Origin: Paenibacillus woosongensis
GTDB taxonomy: Bacteria > Bacillota > Bacilli > Paenibacillales > Paenibacillaceae
DNA length: 64,000 nt
Direction: 5' to 3'
NCBI RefSeq assembly: GCF_009725165.1
Contig: NZ_WNZW01000002.1
Location: forward strand, 62,001 to 126,000
Under the pieces are notes generated by a model. It made no database searches and was not told where the DNA came from. It saw only the letters and a list, made by a program, of their open reading frames with translations. The translations under genes were made by a program, and so were the position numbers. Below, in pieces: positions 17,423-25,395 of this stretch (position 1 is the stretch's first letter; each line of letters starts with the position of its first letter).

Positions 17423-18291
17423 TAGTGCCGCACCACCAAATCAATCAAGGTGAACGAGAATACCACGATGCTGAGGACGCCGTTCATCAGGAAGAAGGAT
17501 GTCTGCAACCGGCTGAGATCGCCTGGCGAAACGATGTAGTGCTCGTAGAATAAAATCAAATAGGCGATAATCATTCCGGCGATGTACCACCAGCCAAGAT
17601 CGCTGAGCAGCAGCAGAGCAATAAAGCCTACAGCGGTGATGATATGAAACGCCTGGGCAATCTTCAGTGAAGCCGCCACCCCGAATCGCACCGGGATAGA
17701 ATGGAGTCCCTCCGTCTTGTCAAACTCGACGTCCTGACAAGAATAGACGATATCGAAGCCTGCCACCCAAAACGTTACGGTAGCAAACAGGATCATAGCG
17801 GTCAAATCCACCTTGCCTGTCACAGCAACCCAGCCGCCAAGCGGAGCCAGCGCGATCGTCAAGCCCAGCACGACATGGCAGAGCCAGGTAAATCGCTTCG
17901 TATAGGAGTACAGCACCAGCATGACGACGGCAATCGGCAGCAGCTTCATAGCCAGCGGATCCAGCTTGGCTGCAGCCCAGAACAATAGGGCAAACGACAC
18001 GATAATAAAAATGACGACTTCCCCGATCTTGAGGAGCCCGGCAGGAATCGCCCGATTCGCCGTTCGGGGGTTCTTCTTGTCGCTTACCCGGTCGATGAGC
18101 CGGTTAAGCCCCATCGCAGCACTTCTTGCACCGAACATCGCCAGCAGCACCCAGCCGATCTGCCCCCATGACGGAAATGTCTGTTGAATCATCACGGAGC
18201 CGAGCAATGAGCCCATAAAGGCAAATGGAAGGGCAAAAACGGTATGTTCAAATTTAATCATCTGTAAAAAAATAATAGCTTTTCTAAACAT
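17419..18291 (-). CDS. mqnP: UbiA family prenyltransferase (MqnP-type)
   Basis: The 290-residue integral membrane protein has about eight hydrophobic segments and the two aspartate-rich motifs of the UbiA superfamily: NRLIDRVSDKKNPRTANRAIPAG and the later DIVYSCQDVEFDKTEGLHSIP. It would attach the heptaprenyl chain to a dihydroxynaphthoate-type acceptor at the membrane. It resembles the 4-hydroxybenzoate polyprenyltransferase-like proteins found with mqn genes rather than MenA. The ATG at 18291 follows AAAGGAG and overlaps menG by 8 bp. The acceptor assignment rests on neighbours. Confidence 0.85.
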   Translation of the reverse strand: MFRKAIIFLQMIKFEHTVFALPFAFMGSLLGSVMIQQTFPSWGQIGWVLLAMFGARSAAMGLNRLIDRVSDKKNPRTANRAIPAGLLKIGEVVIFIIVSFALLFWAAAKLDPLAMKLLPIAVVMLVLYSYTKRFTWLCHVVLGLTIALAPLGGWVAVTGKVDLTAMILFATVTFWVAGFDIVYSCQDVEFDKTEGLHSIPVRFGVAASLKIAQAFHIITAVGFIALLLLSDLGWWYIAGMIIAYLILFYEHYIVSPGDLSRLQTSFFLMNGVLSIVVFSFTLIDLVVRHY

Positions 18292-19009
18292 GAGGCGTCT
18301 CCTTTGTTCCGATATGTAAGGCGGCGACTCCACCCGTTAAAGGATACGCTTCGACCTTTTGCAGGCCGATTTCACGGAAAATCTGAGCCAGCTCGTCCCT
18401 TCCTGGAAAAGCGACAAGCGAATTAGGCAGCCATTTGTACTGCTCATAGCGTTTGGCGAACAGCTTGCCAAGCAGCGGCATCACCCTCTGGAAATAAAAA
18501 TAATAAATTCCCTTAAACGGCTGCCAGGTCGGCTTGGACATTTCCAGGCAGACAACCATGCCTCCGGGCTTGACTACCCGCTGCATTTCGCGAAGCACCT
18601 GATGCAGGTCGGGCACGTTGCGCAAGCCAAAGCCGATCGTGGCATATTGAAAGGTATTATCCTCAAAAGGAAGATTCATCGCATTGCCCTGCACAAGCGA
18701 AATGCGATCGCTCAGCCCGCGTTCATTCACCTTGCGGCGGCCGAACTGCAGCATATTCTCGCTGAAATCCAGGCCAGTTATTTGTCCCCCGCTGGCCTCG
18801 GCCATGCTGATGGTCCAATCGCAGGTACCGCAGCAAAGATCGATTGCCGTATCCCCCGGCGACATGTTCATCTTTGCCATCGTAAACTTGCGCCATGCTT
18901 TATGCCGCCTGAAGCTGATAATATCGTTCATGATATCGTATTTGGGAGCTATATTCTCAAATACCGCATGGACAAACTGCTCCTTTGGTTCAGATGTAGA
19001 ATTACTCAT
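18284..19009 (-). CDS. menG: Demethylmenaquinone methyltransferase
   Basis: This 241-residue class I SAM methyltransferase of the UbiE/COQ5 family performs the last menaquinone step. APKYDIMNDIISFRRHKAWRK is the family N-terminal signature, AIDLCCGTCDWTI is the SAM-binding motif I, and GFGLRNVPD with LEMSKP follow in order. It is the second gene of the hepS-menG-mqnP-ubiX-mqnA-hepT cluster. In B. subtilis menG (menH) lies directly between hepS and hepT. Confidence 0.95.
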   Translation of the reverse strand: MSNSTSEPKEQFVHAVFENIAPKYDIMNDIISFRRHKAWRKFTMAKMNMSPGDTAIDLCCGTCDWTISMAEASGGQITGLDFSENMLQFGRRKVNERGLSDRISLVQGNAMNLPFEDNTFQYATIGFGLRNVPDLHQVLREMQRVVKPGGMVVCLEMSKPTWQPFKGIYYFYFQRVMPLLGKLFAKRYEQYKWLPNSLVAFPGRDELAQIFREIGLQKVEAYPLTGGVAALHIGTKETPHV

Positions 19010-19023
19010 ACTCGTCTCTCACC

Positions 19024-19890
19024 TTACCCTTCCTGCATTGCACGCCGCTGCGTTGATAGTGCGGTACGAAACGGTTCGACAATCGCAGCCAGCTCGGACT
19101 GCTCCTTGTCCCCCTTTAGTTCCTGAACGAGCGCTTGAACCCGCTCTACGGATTGATGCAGCTTGTGAACGAGCTGCTCGTTCACGTCATATTTGGCCAG
19201 AAGCGAAGACCACTCCCGCCGGTCGACCTTGCGCCGCGAAATGGCTTCCTTGTCCTCGGCCGTACCCGTTTCCATAATCCGCAAATAAGCAAAGCCTCGG
19301 CGTTCCTCCGGCAGCATGCTGCTGGCCTTCATTTCAGCAAGCACGACCTCGCAGCGGCTAAGCTCAGCCAGCAGCAATCTCCACAGATTTTGCAGCGGCT
19401 TGTCCATCAGATGGGAGAACGATTGGAACAAGCCCATCTTGATTTGTGTGCACTCCTTCAAATATTCCTCCGTCGGCAGAAGCTTCTTCAGCTTGTTGTA
19501 GAGCCCAACCTTCAGCCGGTTGACTTCGCAAATCGCCGTGCTCATGGAAGACACCTGTTCGATTTGTCCCGCCTTCGCGAGCAGCTCATAGAACAAGCTG
19601 CTGAAATAATCGCCCGCCAGTACCTTAAGCTGGCGGGATCGCATGCTCCGCTCCTCCTTGCAGGTCGAGTCGACATCGATCATGTCATGCGTGTCGAGCC
19701 CGAGCTGAACGAGAAATGCCGCCAGTGCGGAGGTCTCATGCGCCCGAATTTTGCTGCTGTCACGGATGTTTAGAAACATATAAAGCAAACGAACACGGGC
19801 AACCGGATATTCCGGAAGCGCCGTGTGGTTGGTAATCATGTCGTATCCGACATATTTATGTGCCATTTCAGTTATGCGATAAGGTTTCAT
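19024..19890 (-). CDS. hepS: Heptaprenyl diphosphate synthase component I
   Basis: This 288-residue helical protein matches the non-catalytic HepS/GerCA subunit that controls chain length together with HepT. It has no aspartate-rich motifs. The YVGYDMITNHTALPEYPVAR segment and its place directly before menG support the call. The ATG ending at 19890 has GGAGG six bases upstream; a TTG 30 nt earlier would place the site inside the gene. It is the first gene of the quinone operon. The family is weakly conserved, so position is a large part of the evidence. Confidence 0.85.
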   Translation of the reverse strand: MKPYRITEMAHKYVGYDMITNHTALPEYPVARVRLLYMFLNIRDSSKIRAHETSALAAFLVQLGLDTHDMIDVDSTCKEERSMRSRQLKVLAGDYFSSLFYELLAKAGQIEQVSSMSTAICEVNRLKVGLYNKLKKLLPTEEYLKECTQIKMGLFQSFSHLMDKPLQNLWRLLLAELSRCEVVLAEMKASSMLPEERRGFAYLRIMETGTAEDKEAISRRKVDRREWSSLLAKYDVNEQLVHKLHQSVERVQALVQELKGDKEQSELAAIVEPFRTALSTQRRAMQEG

Positions 19891-19967
19891 CCTCTGCCTC
19901 CGAGCCGCTAATACTGACAATCTCTTCTGAATGATGGTTAATTCAAAGAGATGTCACAATCCTGTCT

Positions 19968-19973
19968 ATTATA
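19968..19973 (-). promoter_or_regulatory. Extended -10 promoter of the menaquinone operon
   Basis: A perfect TATAAT on the minus strand is preceded by TGC (TGn extended -10), about 75 nt before the hepS start. No good -35 is seen at 17 bp. Confidence 0.55.
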
Positions 19974-20048
19974 GCATATGTTATTTCGCCGCGCACAAGA
20001 TACGGCGCTTATTTCGCAATAAAATATAAGTCTTCGCAGGCCTGCGGG

Positions 20049-20594
20049 TTACTTGCGGATCATCGTCTTCCACAGACTTGTTTCCGTAACCCTGAACCAG
20101 CGTTTCAGCTCATGGCTTAATTCCCGGTTGCCCCGGGTCCGTAACTCCTCAAGGGCATCCTTGGGCCACTCCCCCCGGCGCACATCCGCAGCCAGCAGCA
20201 AGTATTTATTTCCGAGCCACCTGTCCTCCGCGATGAACCGCACCAGCAGACGATGCACGTTGCTCGTATCTGCAAAGGCGCGATCAATGGCTTGAGCAAG
20301 TCCTTGGTATAGTCTGTCCGGTTGTTCGGCGCCTTCCGTAATCCTGAAATCAAGCGACAACACACTTCCGCTCAACTCGACCTTAGCAACGGGGACAAGC
20401 AGCTCCCAGGCGATCAGCTCATCGACTAGGTTATCATGATTCAGCTCCACAGGCTGCTCATGCTTGTCGAGCAGAGCAGCATTGGCCGGGACGCCCTTGC
20501 CTGCCTCCCCGCTGAGCCAAGAAACGGCTGCCAACAAGACGGCACAGCCCATCGAAATCAGCAGCGCCTGTACAATAATGGTGGTATGCTTCAT
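20049..20594 (-). CDS. Membrane-anchored hypothetical protein
   Basis: The 181-residue protein has a single N-terminal hydrophobic segment (about residues 7-28, TIIVQALLISMGCAVLLAAV) that should anchor it with the rest outside, and no cysteine lipobox at the right place. The remainder is mixed alpha/beta and charged. I do not recognise the family. AAGGGAG precedes the ATG. It sits between mtrB and hepS, where B. subtilis has no equivalent gene. Confidence 0.7.
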   Translation of the reverse strand: MKHTTIIVQALLISMGCAVLLAAVSWLSGEAGKGVPANAALLDKHEQPVELNHDNLVDELIAWELLVPVAKVELSGSVLSLDFRITEGAEQPDRLYQGLAQAIDRAFADTSNVHRLLVRFIAEDRWLGNKYLLLAADVRRGEWPKDALEELRTRGNRELSHELKRWFRVTETSLWKTMIRK

Positions 20595-20663
20595 GAGGCA
20601 TTCTCCCTTGGTTTTTGACCTGGTTATATTCTGCCCTATTTGGTCTATACCCCATTGTACAAT

Positions 20664-20686
20664 TAAAAAAAGCAGGCTATGCCTGC
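20664..20686 (-). terminator. Terminator of mtrB
   Basis: GCAGGC/GCCTGC (20672-20686) with a 3-nt loop is followed on the minus strand by a run of T (20664-20671), directly after the mtrB stop. Confidence 0.8.
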
Positions 20687-20696
20687 AAAATCAAAA

Positions 20697-20957
20697 TCAT
20701 TCTTCCGTATCGATTCTGCCGTGCTTGGTCATAACGACAGCTTTACCTCTAATTTTCACCGCCGACGTATGGTCGGTAAATTGGGCGATGAGCACCTCGC
20801 CCTTGTCCAGCTTCTCCGTATGATGGAAGCGCGTGTCCTTGCCACGGGTAAGCCCGATGACCTGCACGCCCTGCTCCTTCGCCTTCACGACGAAATAATC
20901 GCCGTTATTTACGTTTCGCTCTTCCCCGCTGCCGGCACTCTGATTGTGCTGATCCAT
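20697..20957 (-). CDS. mtrB: Tryptophan RNA-binding attenuation protein (TRAP)
   Basis: The 86-residue protein aligns with B. subtilis TRAP from my memory of that sequence across its whole core: NVIGLTRG-like strand, [12 protein letters not shown] and [15 protein letters not shown]. The three residues of the RNA-binding KKR motif are present as Lys49, Lys68 and Arg70. TRAP forms an 11-mer ring; with tryptophan bound it wraps RNA carrying (G/U)AG repeats, and such an array precedes trpE at 11529-11593. The N terminus is about 12 residues longer than in B. subtilis. Here hup, not folE (mtrA), is the upstream gene, and a terminator separates them. Confidence 0.95.
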   Translation of the reverse strand: MDQHNQSAGSGEERNVNNGDYFVVKAKEQGVQVIGLTRGKDTRFHHTEKLDKGEVLIAQFTDHTSAVKIRGKAVVMTKHGRIDTEE

Positions 20958-21017
20958 CCTGTGCGATTCCTCCCATCGGATAAATACACTGAAGAACTAC
21001 ATCCATCCGTCCCTTAA

Positions 21018-21052
21018 AAGAAAAGGCCGTGAACAAGCGCCCACGGACTTTT
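21018..21052 (-). terminator. Terminator of hup
   Basis: Inverted arms around CCGTG/CACGG (21023-21052) are followed on the minus strand by TTTTC and further T. It separates hup from mtrB. Confidence 0.75.
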
Positions 21053-21077
21053 TACCAGAGAAGATATGTAGAAATCT

Positions 21078-21350
21078 TTATTTAATTCCGTCTTTGAGCG
21101 CTTTACCTGGTTTGAATGCAGGAATTTTGCTCGCAGGGATTTCGATTTCCTCTCCTGTTTGCGGGTTGCGTCCTTTACGGGCGGAACGTTCGCGAACTTC
21201 AAAGTTGCCAAAACCAACCAGTTGTACTTTGTCGCCGTTTTGCAGCGCCGTGGAAATCGCCTCAAATACAGCGTCAACCGCTTTAGCTGCGTCTTTCTTG
21301 GAAAGCTCCGTGCTCTCGGCTACTTGGTTCACCAAATCGGATTTATTCAT
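21078..21350 (-). CDS. hup: HU family DNA-binding protein
   Basis: The 90-residue histone-like protein ([16 protein letters not shown] start) has the [21 protein letters not shown] beta-arm with the intercalating proline ([14 protein letters not shown]) typical of HU. It binds and bends DNA as a dimer and compacts the nucleoid. The ATG ending at 21350 sits 9 nt after GGGGAGG. It corresponds to hbs in B. subtilis, which also precedes mtr genes. Confidence 0.97.
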   Translation of the reverse strand: MNKSDLVNQVAESTELSKKDAAKAVDAVFEAISTALQNGDKVQLVGFGNFEVRERSARKGRNPQTGEEIEIPASKIPAFKPGKALKDGIK

Positions 21351-21533
21351 CAAAACTCACCTCCCCGTTCAAAAATACATCACTCTGATATTCTGTGTTT
21401 CCGTTTTACCGCAGAATATACGTTATTCTACATTATTACTGGATATTTGCCCAGCAAAAGTTCATTTGGCCGCAGCCGTCAAAGGCGCGGAACAAACTTA
21501 TAGTAATACAGCCCATCTAGAATTTCAAGTTTT

Positions 21534-22520
21534 TTAAGTCCTAGACCGGTTCAAAACATAAAATGTGATCGACAAAGCAAGCACTAGTACCGAGCCCTTC
21601 ACGATGTCATGCGCGAAATATTGGACGTTCATCATGGTCAGTCCGTTAACGAGTACGCCGATGAGCACCGAGCCAATAAAAGTACCGATAATGTTCGGTT
21701 TGCCCGCACCGAAGACGGAAAAACCGACAAAAGTGGCGGCAACTGCCTCCATCAGCAGAGGAGCCCCGGCGTCGATTTGTCCCGAACCAACCCGCGAAGC
21801 GAAGAGCAGTCCGCCAATGGCCGCAAATACGCCGGACGCCATGTAGGCGAACATCCGCACTTTTTTCACCTTGATCCCCGACAGTCTTGCCGCTTCCTCG
21901 TTGCCCCCGGTGATATAGATTTGCCGGCCATATTTGGTCCGGGTCAGAAACAGATGAACGACGATCACGAAAAAGATTAGCAGAATGACGCTGATCGGAA
22001 TTCCGAGGAATTCCCCCTGTCCCAGCAGCAGGAAGGTTTTATCCATTTTGCCCGCCGCTTTGCTTCCGTCCGGGAACTGCATATTGTTGTAAATCGTATA
22101 CCCTTGAGCGTACGTTTTCTGGATTCCCGCGACGATATACATCATGGCCAAGGTCGCCAGCAAATCTGGAATTCTCATTTTGATGATTAGAAAAGCATTC
22201 AAGAGACCGATCAAAGCCCCGATTAATAGCGGAAAAATAATCACTACATACAGGGGCATCTGATACCAGATCATCAGCGAAGCCGAAACGACTGTAGTTA
22301 GCGAAACCGTTGATCCTACGGATAAATCAAAGCCATCTACGGCCAGCGACAGCGTAACGCCAATCGCTACAAAGGTCACGATTGCGATCGAATTCAGAAT
22401 GTCGCTTAAATTGCTGTAAGTGAAAAAGTAAGGCAGTCTGATCGAGAAAAAGGCGATCACCGCCAATACGACCGTTATCGTTCCATACCGGAACGTGACA
22501 TTCATCAATCTGTCTTTCAC
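21534..22520 (-). CDS. Sugar ABC transporter permease (RbsC-like)
   Basis: The 328-residue membrane protein has about ten hydrophobic segments and the conserved DGFDLSVGSTVSLT stretch, GALIGLLNAFLI and TGGNEEAARLSGI loop of the ribose/xylose/galactoside permease family (BPD_transp_2). It should form the channel with the ATPase encoded upstream, which overlaps it by 4 bp. Substrate cannot be deduced. It ends the three-gene unit. Confidence 0.9.
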   Translation of the reverse strand: MKDRLMNVTFRYGTITVVLAVIAFFSIRLPYFFTYSNLSDILNSIAIVTFVAIGVTLSLAVDGFDLSVGSTVSLTTVVSASLMIWYQMPLYVVIIFPLLIGALIGLLNAFLIIKMRIPDLLATLAMMYIVAGIQKTYAQGYTIYNNMQFPDGSKAAGKMDKTFLLLGQGEFLGIPISVILLIFFVIVVHLFLTRTKYGRQIYITGGNEEAARLSGIKVKKVRMFAYMASGVFAAIGGLLFASRVGSGQIDAGAPLLMEAVAATFVGFSVFGAGKPNIIGTFIGSVLIGVLVNGLTMMNVQYFAHDIVKGSVLVLALSITFYVLNRSRT

Positions 22521-24055
22521 AATTCTTCCTCCCGTCCACCGCTTGCAAAGTACATAATCTTCTCCAGGGTCGCCTCGCTGCGCGGCAGTACAGCCGCAAT
22601 TCTGCCGTCATACAGTACGGCAATCACGTCCCCGATCCCCAGCCCTTCATCAAGTTCGCTCGTCAAATACAGCACGCCTTTCCCCGCAGCCGCCAATTGT
22701 CCAATAATACGAAAAATATCGCTCTTCGCCCCGATGTCGACCCCTTTGGTTGGCTCATCGAACAGAATAATATCCGCTTCTTTCTCCAGCCATTTGCCGA
22801 TAGCCACCTTCTGCTGGTTTCCTCCGCTCAAATATTTCACGGGCAGCTTGGACGAAGCGGTCTTTATGCCCAGCGAGGAAATTGTGCGCTCAGCTAGGCT
22901 CCGCTCCCGGTTTCCGGAAATAAAGCTGAAACGGCTGATCCGATTGAGCAGGGGCAGGCTGATATTGCGCTCCACAGACTCCTCCATGACAATTCCCTGC
23001 TTGCGCCGCTCTTCGGGTACGCTGACGATACCCGCGGCAATGGCATCCGCCGGCTGCTTGAACAGCATTCTGCGGCCTCCCATGCAAATCTCCCCGCCGT
23101 CCGGACGGTCCGCCCCGGCAAGCATCCGGGCGATTTCCGTCTTGCCGGCGCCAACCAGGCCGACGACGGCCACGATTTGCCCGCTGCGCACCGTTAGATC
23201 GACGCCTTTGACCTTGCGGCCCTGACGCAGCCCGTTAACGTTTAGAACGATGTCGCCAATCTCGGCAGGAACTTTGGGAAACTCCTCCGCAAAGCTCTTC
23301 CCCAGTATTTGCGCGACCAGCTCCTCCATGCTCAAAGCGCCGACCGGTCCGGAATGCACCTTTGTTCCGTCCCGCATCACCGTGACATAATCAGCATGCT
23401 CCATCACCTCGGGCAAACGGTGAGTTATAAAGACGCATGCCGTCCCCCGATGTTTGAGCTCGCTTAATATGCGAAAAAAAGTATCCGCCTCCGACCCGCT
23501 AAGCGGAGCTGTAGGCTCGTCGAAAATGATGACCTTCGCATCCTGCCTGACGATCCGTGCGAGCAGTACCATCTGCTTCTCAGCAATAGTTAAATCGGCG
23601 ACCTTTCTCTTGACAGGAATATCTACTTGAAGCGATGTCAGTATTTGCTCCGCCTCTTGCGCCTGGCGCCTAGGATTGATCCACGCCTCGCCGTCCGAGG
23701 CTCCAATCGCATCCAGCATAACGTTCTCCGCGACCGTAAGTTGGGGAACGAGACTGGCGTCTACCTCCTGATAGACGCAATGAATGCCGAGCCGCTTCGC
23801 ATCTGCAGGCGATTTATGCTTGACGGTCCCTCCGTCCAGCAGCATTGTCCCTTCATCGGATTCGTAGGCCCCTGCCAAAATTTTCATCAACGTGCTCTTG
23901 CCTGCCCCGTTCGCACCGAGCAGCGCATGCACCTCCCCGCCTCTTAAGCCAAAATCGACGCCGCGGAGAGCCGGAATGCCAGCGAACGACTTTGTAATTC
24001 CTTTCATCTGCAGCACATACTGTTCTTTCGTTCTCTTTATTGCCGATGTCGCCAA
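22517..24055 (-). CDS. Sugar ABC transporter ATP-binding protein (RbsA-like, two ABC domains)
   Basis: The 512-residue protein has two tandem ATPase domains. The first carries Walker A GANGAGKST and a Q-loop and Walker B VIIFDEPTAPLS; the second has a modified P-loop GLVGAGKTE and a normal signature SGGNQQKVAIGKWL with ILFDEPTKGVD. This layout is typical of the ribose/galactoside importers RbsA and MglA. It energises uptake with the permease that overlaps its end. A hairpin between it and the binding-protein gene probably lowers its expression. Confidence 0.92.
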   Translation of the reverse strand: MATSAIKRTKEQYVLQMKGITKSFAGIPALRGVDFGLRGGEVHALLGANGAGKSTLMKILAGAYESDEGTMLLDGGTVKHKSPADAKRLGIHCVYQEVDASLVPQLTVAENVMLDAIGASDGEAWINPRRQAQEAEQILTSLQVDIPVKRKVADLTIAEKQMVLLARIVRQDAKVIIFDEPTAPLSGSEADTFFRILSELKHRGTACVFITHRLPEVMEHADYVTVMRDGTKVHSGPVGALSMEELVAQILGKSFAEEFPKVPAEIGDIVLNVNGLRQGRKVKGVDLTVRSGQIVAVVGLVGAGKTEIARMLAGADRPDGGEICMGGRRMLFKQPADAIAAGIVSVPEERRKQGIVMEESVERNISLPLLNRISRFSFISGNRERSLAERTISSLGIKTASSKLPVKYLSGGNQQKVAIGKWLEKEADIILFDEPTKGVDIGAKSDIFRIIGQLAAAGKGVLYLTSELDEGLGIGDVIAVLYDGRIAAVLPRSEATLEKIMYFASGGREEEL

Positions 24056-24075
24056 TTAGCAGCACTCCCTTATTC

Positions 24076-24099
24076 AAAAAAGCGCGCCCTCCGGCGCGC
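24076..24099 (-). terminator. Intra-operon hairpin between binding-protein and ATPase genes
   Basis: A 7-bp GC-only stem GCGCGCC/GGCGCGC (24082-24099, loop of 4) is followed by six T on the minus strand. Being inside the operon, it may act as a partial terminator or mRNA 3'-end stabiliser so that binding protein is made in excess. Confidence 0.7.
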
Positions 24100-24124
24100 C
24101 TTTCGCATTTTACAGCCCTAGCTC

Positions 24125-25237
24125 CTACTCTACGCCATACTCTTTCATCCACTCTTGAATTCCTTGCTTGGAGCCGCCCCAGCCCTCAACATACTCGGAC
24201 AGGTCATCCGTGGATACCTGCTGATCAGGCAGGGCATCCCGCGCGACGAGCACCGCCTTCAGAACGACGTTATCCTCCGTTTCATCGCCGTGCAGCTTCT
24301 GGTAAGCGTATCTGACCTGTACCCGGCCGATATCTTTCGGGTCCACCGCGGCGGAAGCGACCCACGGGCTCTCCGGGTCCTGAATAATCTGCAAGTCCTC
24401 GTCGCTTAAATCGATGCCGTATACTTTGATTTCATCCCGGCCCGCAAGCTGAATCGCTCTGGCCGCACCTTTGGCGAACTCATCCCAAGCAGCCCATACT
24501 GCTGTAATTTCGCCCTTTGGATATCTTTTTAGAACGGCTTCCATCTGGGTTTGCGAGTCGAGCGCCGGATTGGACGCCGTTCCGAAGCTGGCGATTTCCT
24601 TCATTTCCGGGTTGTCCGCCAAAAACTTCTGGTATTCAATATCACGGCGTTCCATAGGTGCGAATCCGGCCACCCAAACCTTGACGATATTGCCCTTGCC
24701 GCCCGAGTCCTGCTTCAGCTGCTCCAGCGACAATGCAGCCATGCTCTGATCGTCCTGGGACAATACGGTTACGCCAGGTACTTCTACCGTCGCATCAAAT
24801 ACAACTACGGCGATTCCTTTCTCTACCGCTTTCTTGATGCCAGGCTCCAAAAACTCGGCTGCGCCGTGATCTGTCAAAATAATATCAAAATTTTGATTCA
24901 CTGCAGATTCGAGCAGCGAGGACATTTTCGCCTTATCATTTTCCGCGACGAACGTAGTAAGCTCCCCGCCGAATTTCTTCACTTCTTCCGTTACGCCCTG
25001 AACATATTGCTGCGAGAACGTACCCGTATTGAATTCCATGACCAGCGCTACCTTCTTGCCCGCAAGCTCCTTGCCGCTCACATCTATCGCCCCGCTGCCC
25101 TGCTCTGCCGCTGGCTGAGATTCCGCCCCCGAAGCCGGTGCTGGCTCCTTCTTGATGCCGCACGCACTGACGACGAGAACGAGCAGTAGAATTAGCGCCG
25201 TCGTCCATGTTTTTTGCCCAAACGTGATTTTTTTCAT
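24125..25237 (-). CDS. Sugar ABC transporter substrate-binding lipoprotein (RbsB-like)
   Basis: The 370-residue protein has a lipoprotein signal (basic start, hydrophobic core, lipobox VVSAC near residue 26) and then a type I periplasmic-binding fold: GKKVALVMEFNTGTFSQQ, ADHGAAEFLEPGIKKAVEKGI-like segments and VVVFDATVEVPGV. It should catch a sugar or sugar-like ligand outside the membrane. A GAGGGGGAG site precedes the ATG. It heads an ABC unit that lies between hup and spoIVA, where B. subtilis has no transporter. Ligand unknown. Confidence 0.9.
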   Translation of the reverse strand: MKKITFGQKTWTTALILLLVLVVSACGIKKEPAPASGAESQPAAEQGSGAIDVSGKELAGKKVALVMEFNTGTFSQQYVQGVTEEVKKFGGELTTFVAENDKAKMSSLLESAVNQNFDIILTDHGAAEFLEPGIKKAVEKGIAVVVFDATVEVPGVTVLSQDDQSMAALSLEQLKQDSGGKGNIVKVWVAGFAPMERRDIEYQKFLADNPEMKEIASFGTASNPALDSQTQMEAVLKRYPKGEITAVWAAWDEFAKGAARAIQLAGRDEIKVYGIDLSDEDLQIIQDPESPWVASAAVDPKDIGRVQVRYAYQKLHGDETEDNVVLKAVLVARDALPDQQVSTDDLSEYVEGWGGSKQGIQEWMKEYGVE

Positions 25238-25261
25238 GGTTTCTCCCCCTCTAGGTATGTA

Positions 25262-25316
25262 TCTTTAAAAATCTTTATACATTAATATATATCTTAATTC
25301 CAAGTATGTAAATCGG
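25262..25316 (-). promoter_or_regulatory. Candidate promoter of the ABC transporter operon
   Basis: On the minus strand, TTTACA is followed after 17 bp by TATATT, and a second overlapping pair TTGGAA with 18 bp and TATAAA is also possible. The two cannot be told apart by eye. They lie 30-80 nt before the binding-protein ATG. Confidence 0.45.
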
Positions 25317-25335
25317 TTTTTACTATTTAAACAAA

Positions 25336-25375
25336 ATAAAAAACCGCACACGCTGTAACAGCTTCGTGCACGGTT
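25336..25375 (-). terminator. Terminator of spoIVA
   Basis: Arms AACCG and CGTG/CACG with an inner CTGT/ACAG pair (25342-25375) are followed by a T run on the minus strand, just past the spoIVA stop. Confidence 0.75.
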
Positions 25376-25395
25376 GGGATAGAAAGGTTATGCTT

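Noticed and set aside
18359..19126. A 255-codon open frame on plus across menG
   Set aside because: Antisense to a well conserved methyltransferase with no start signal.
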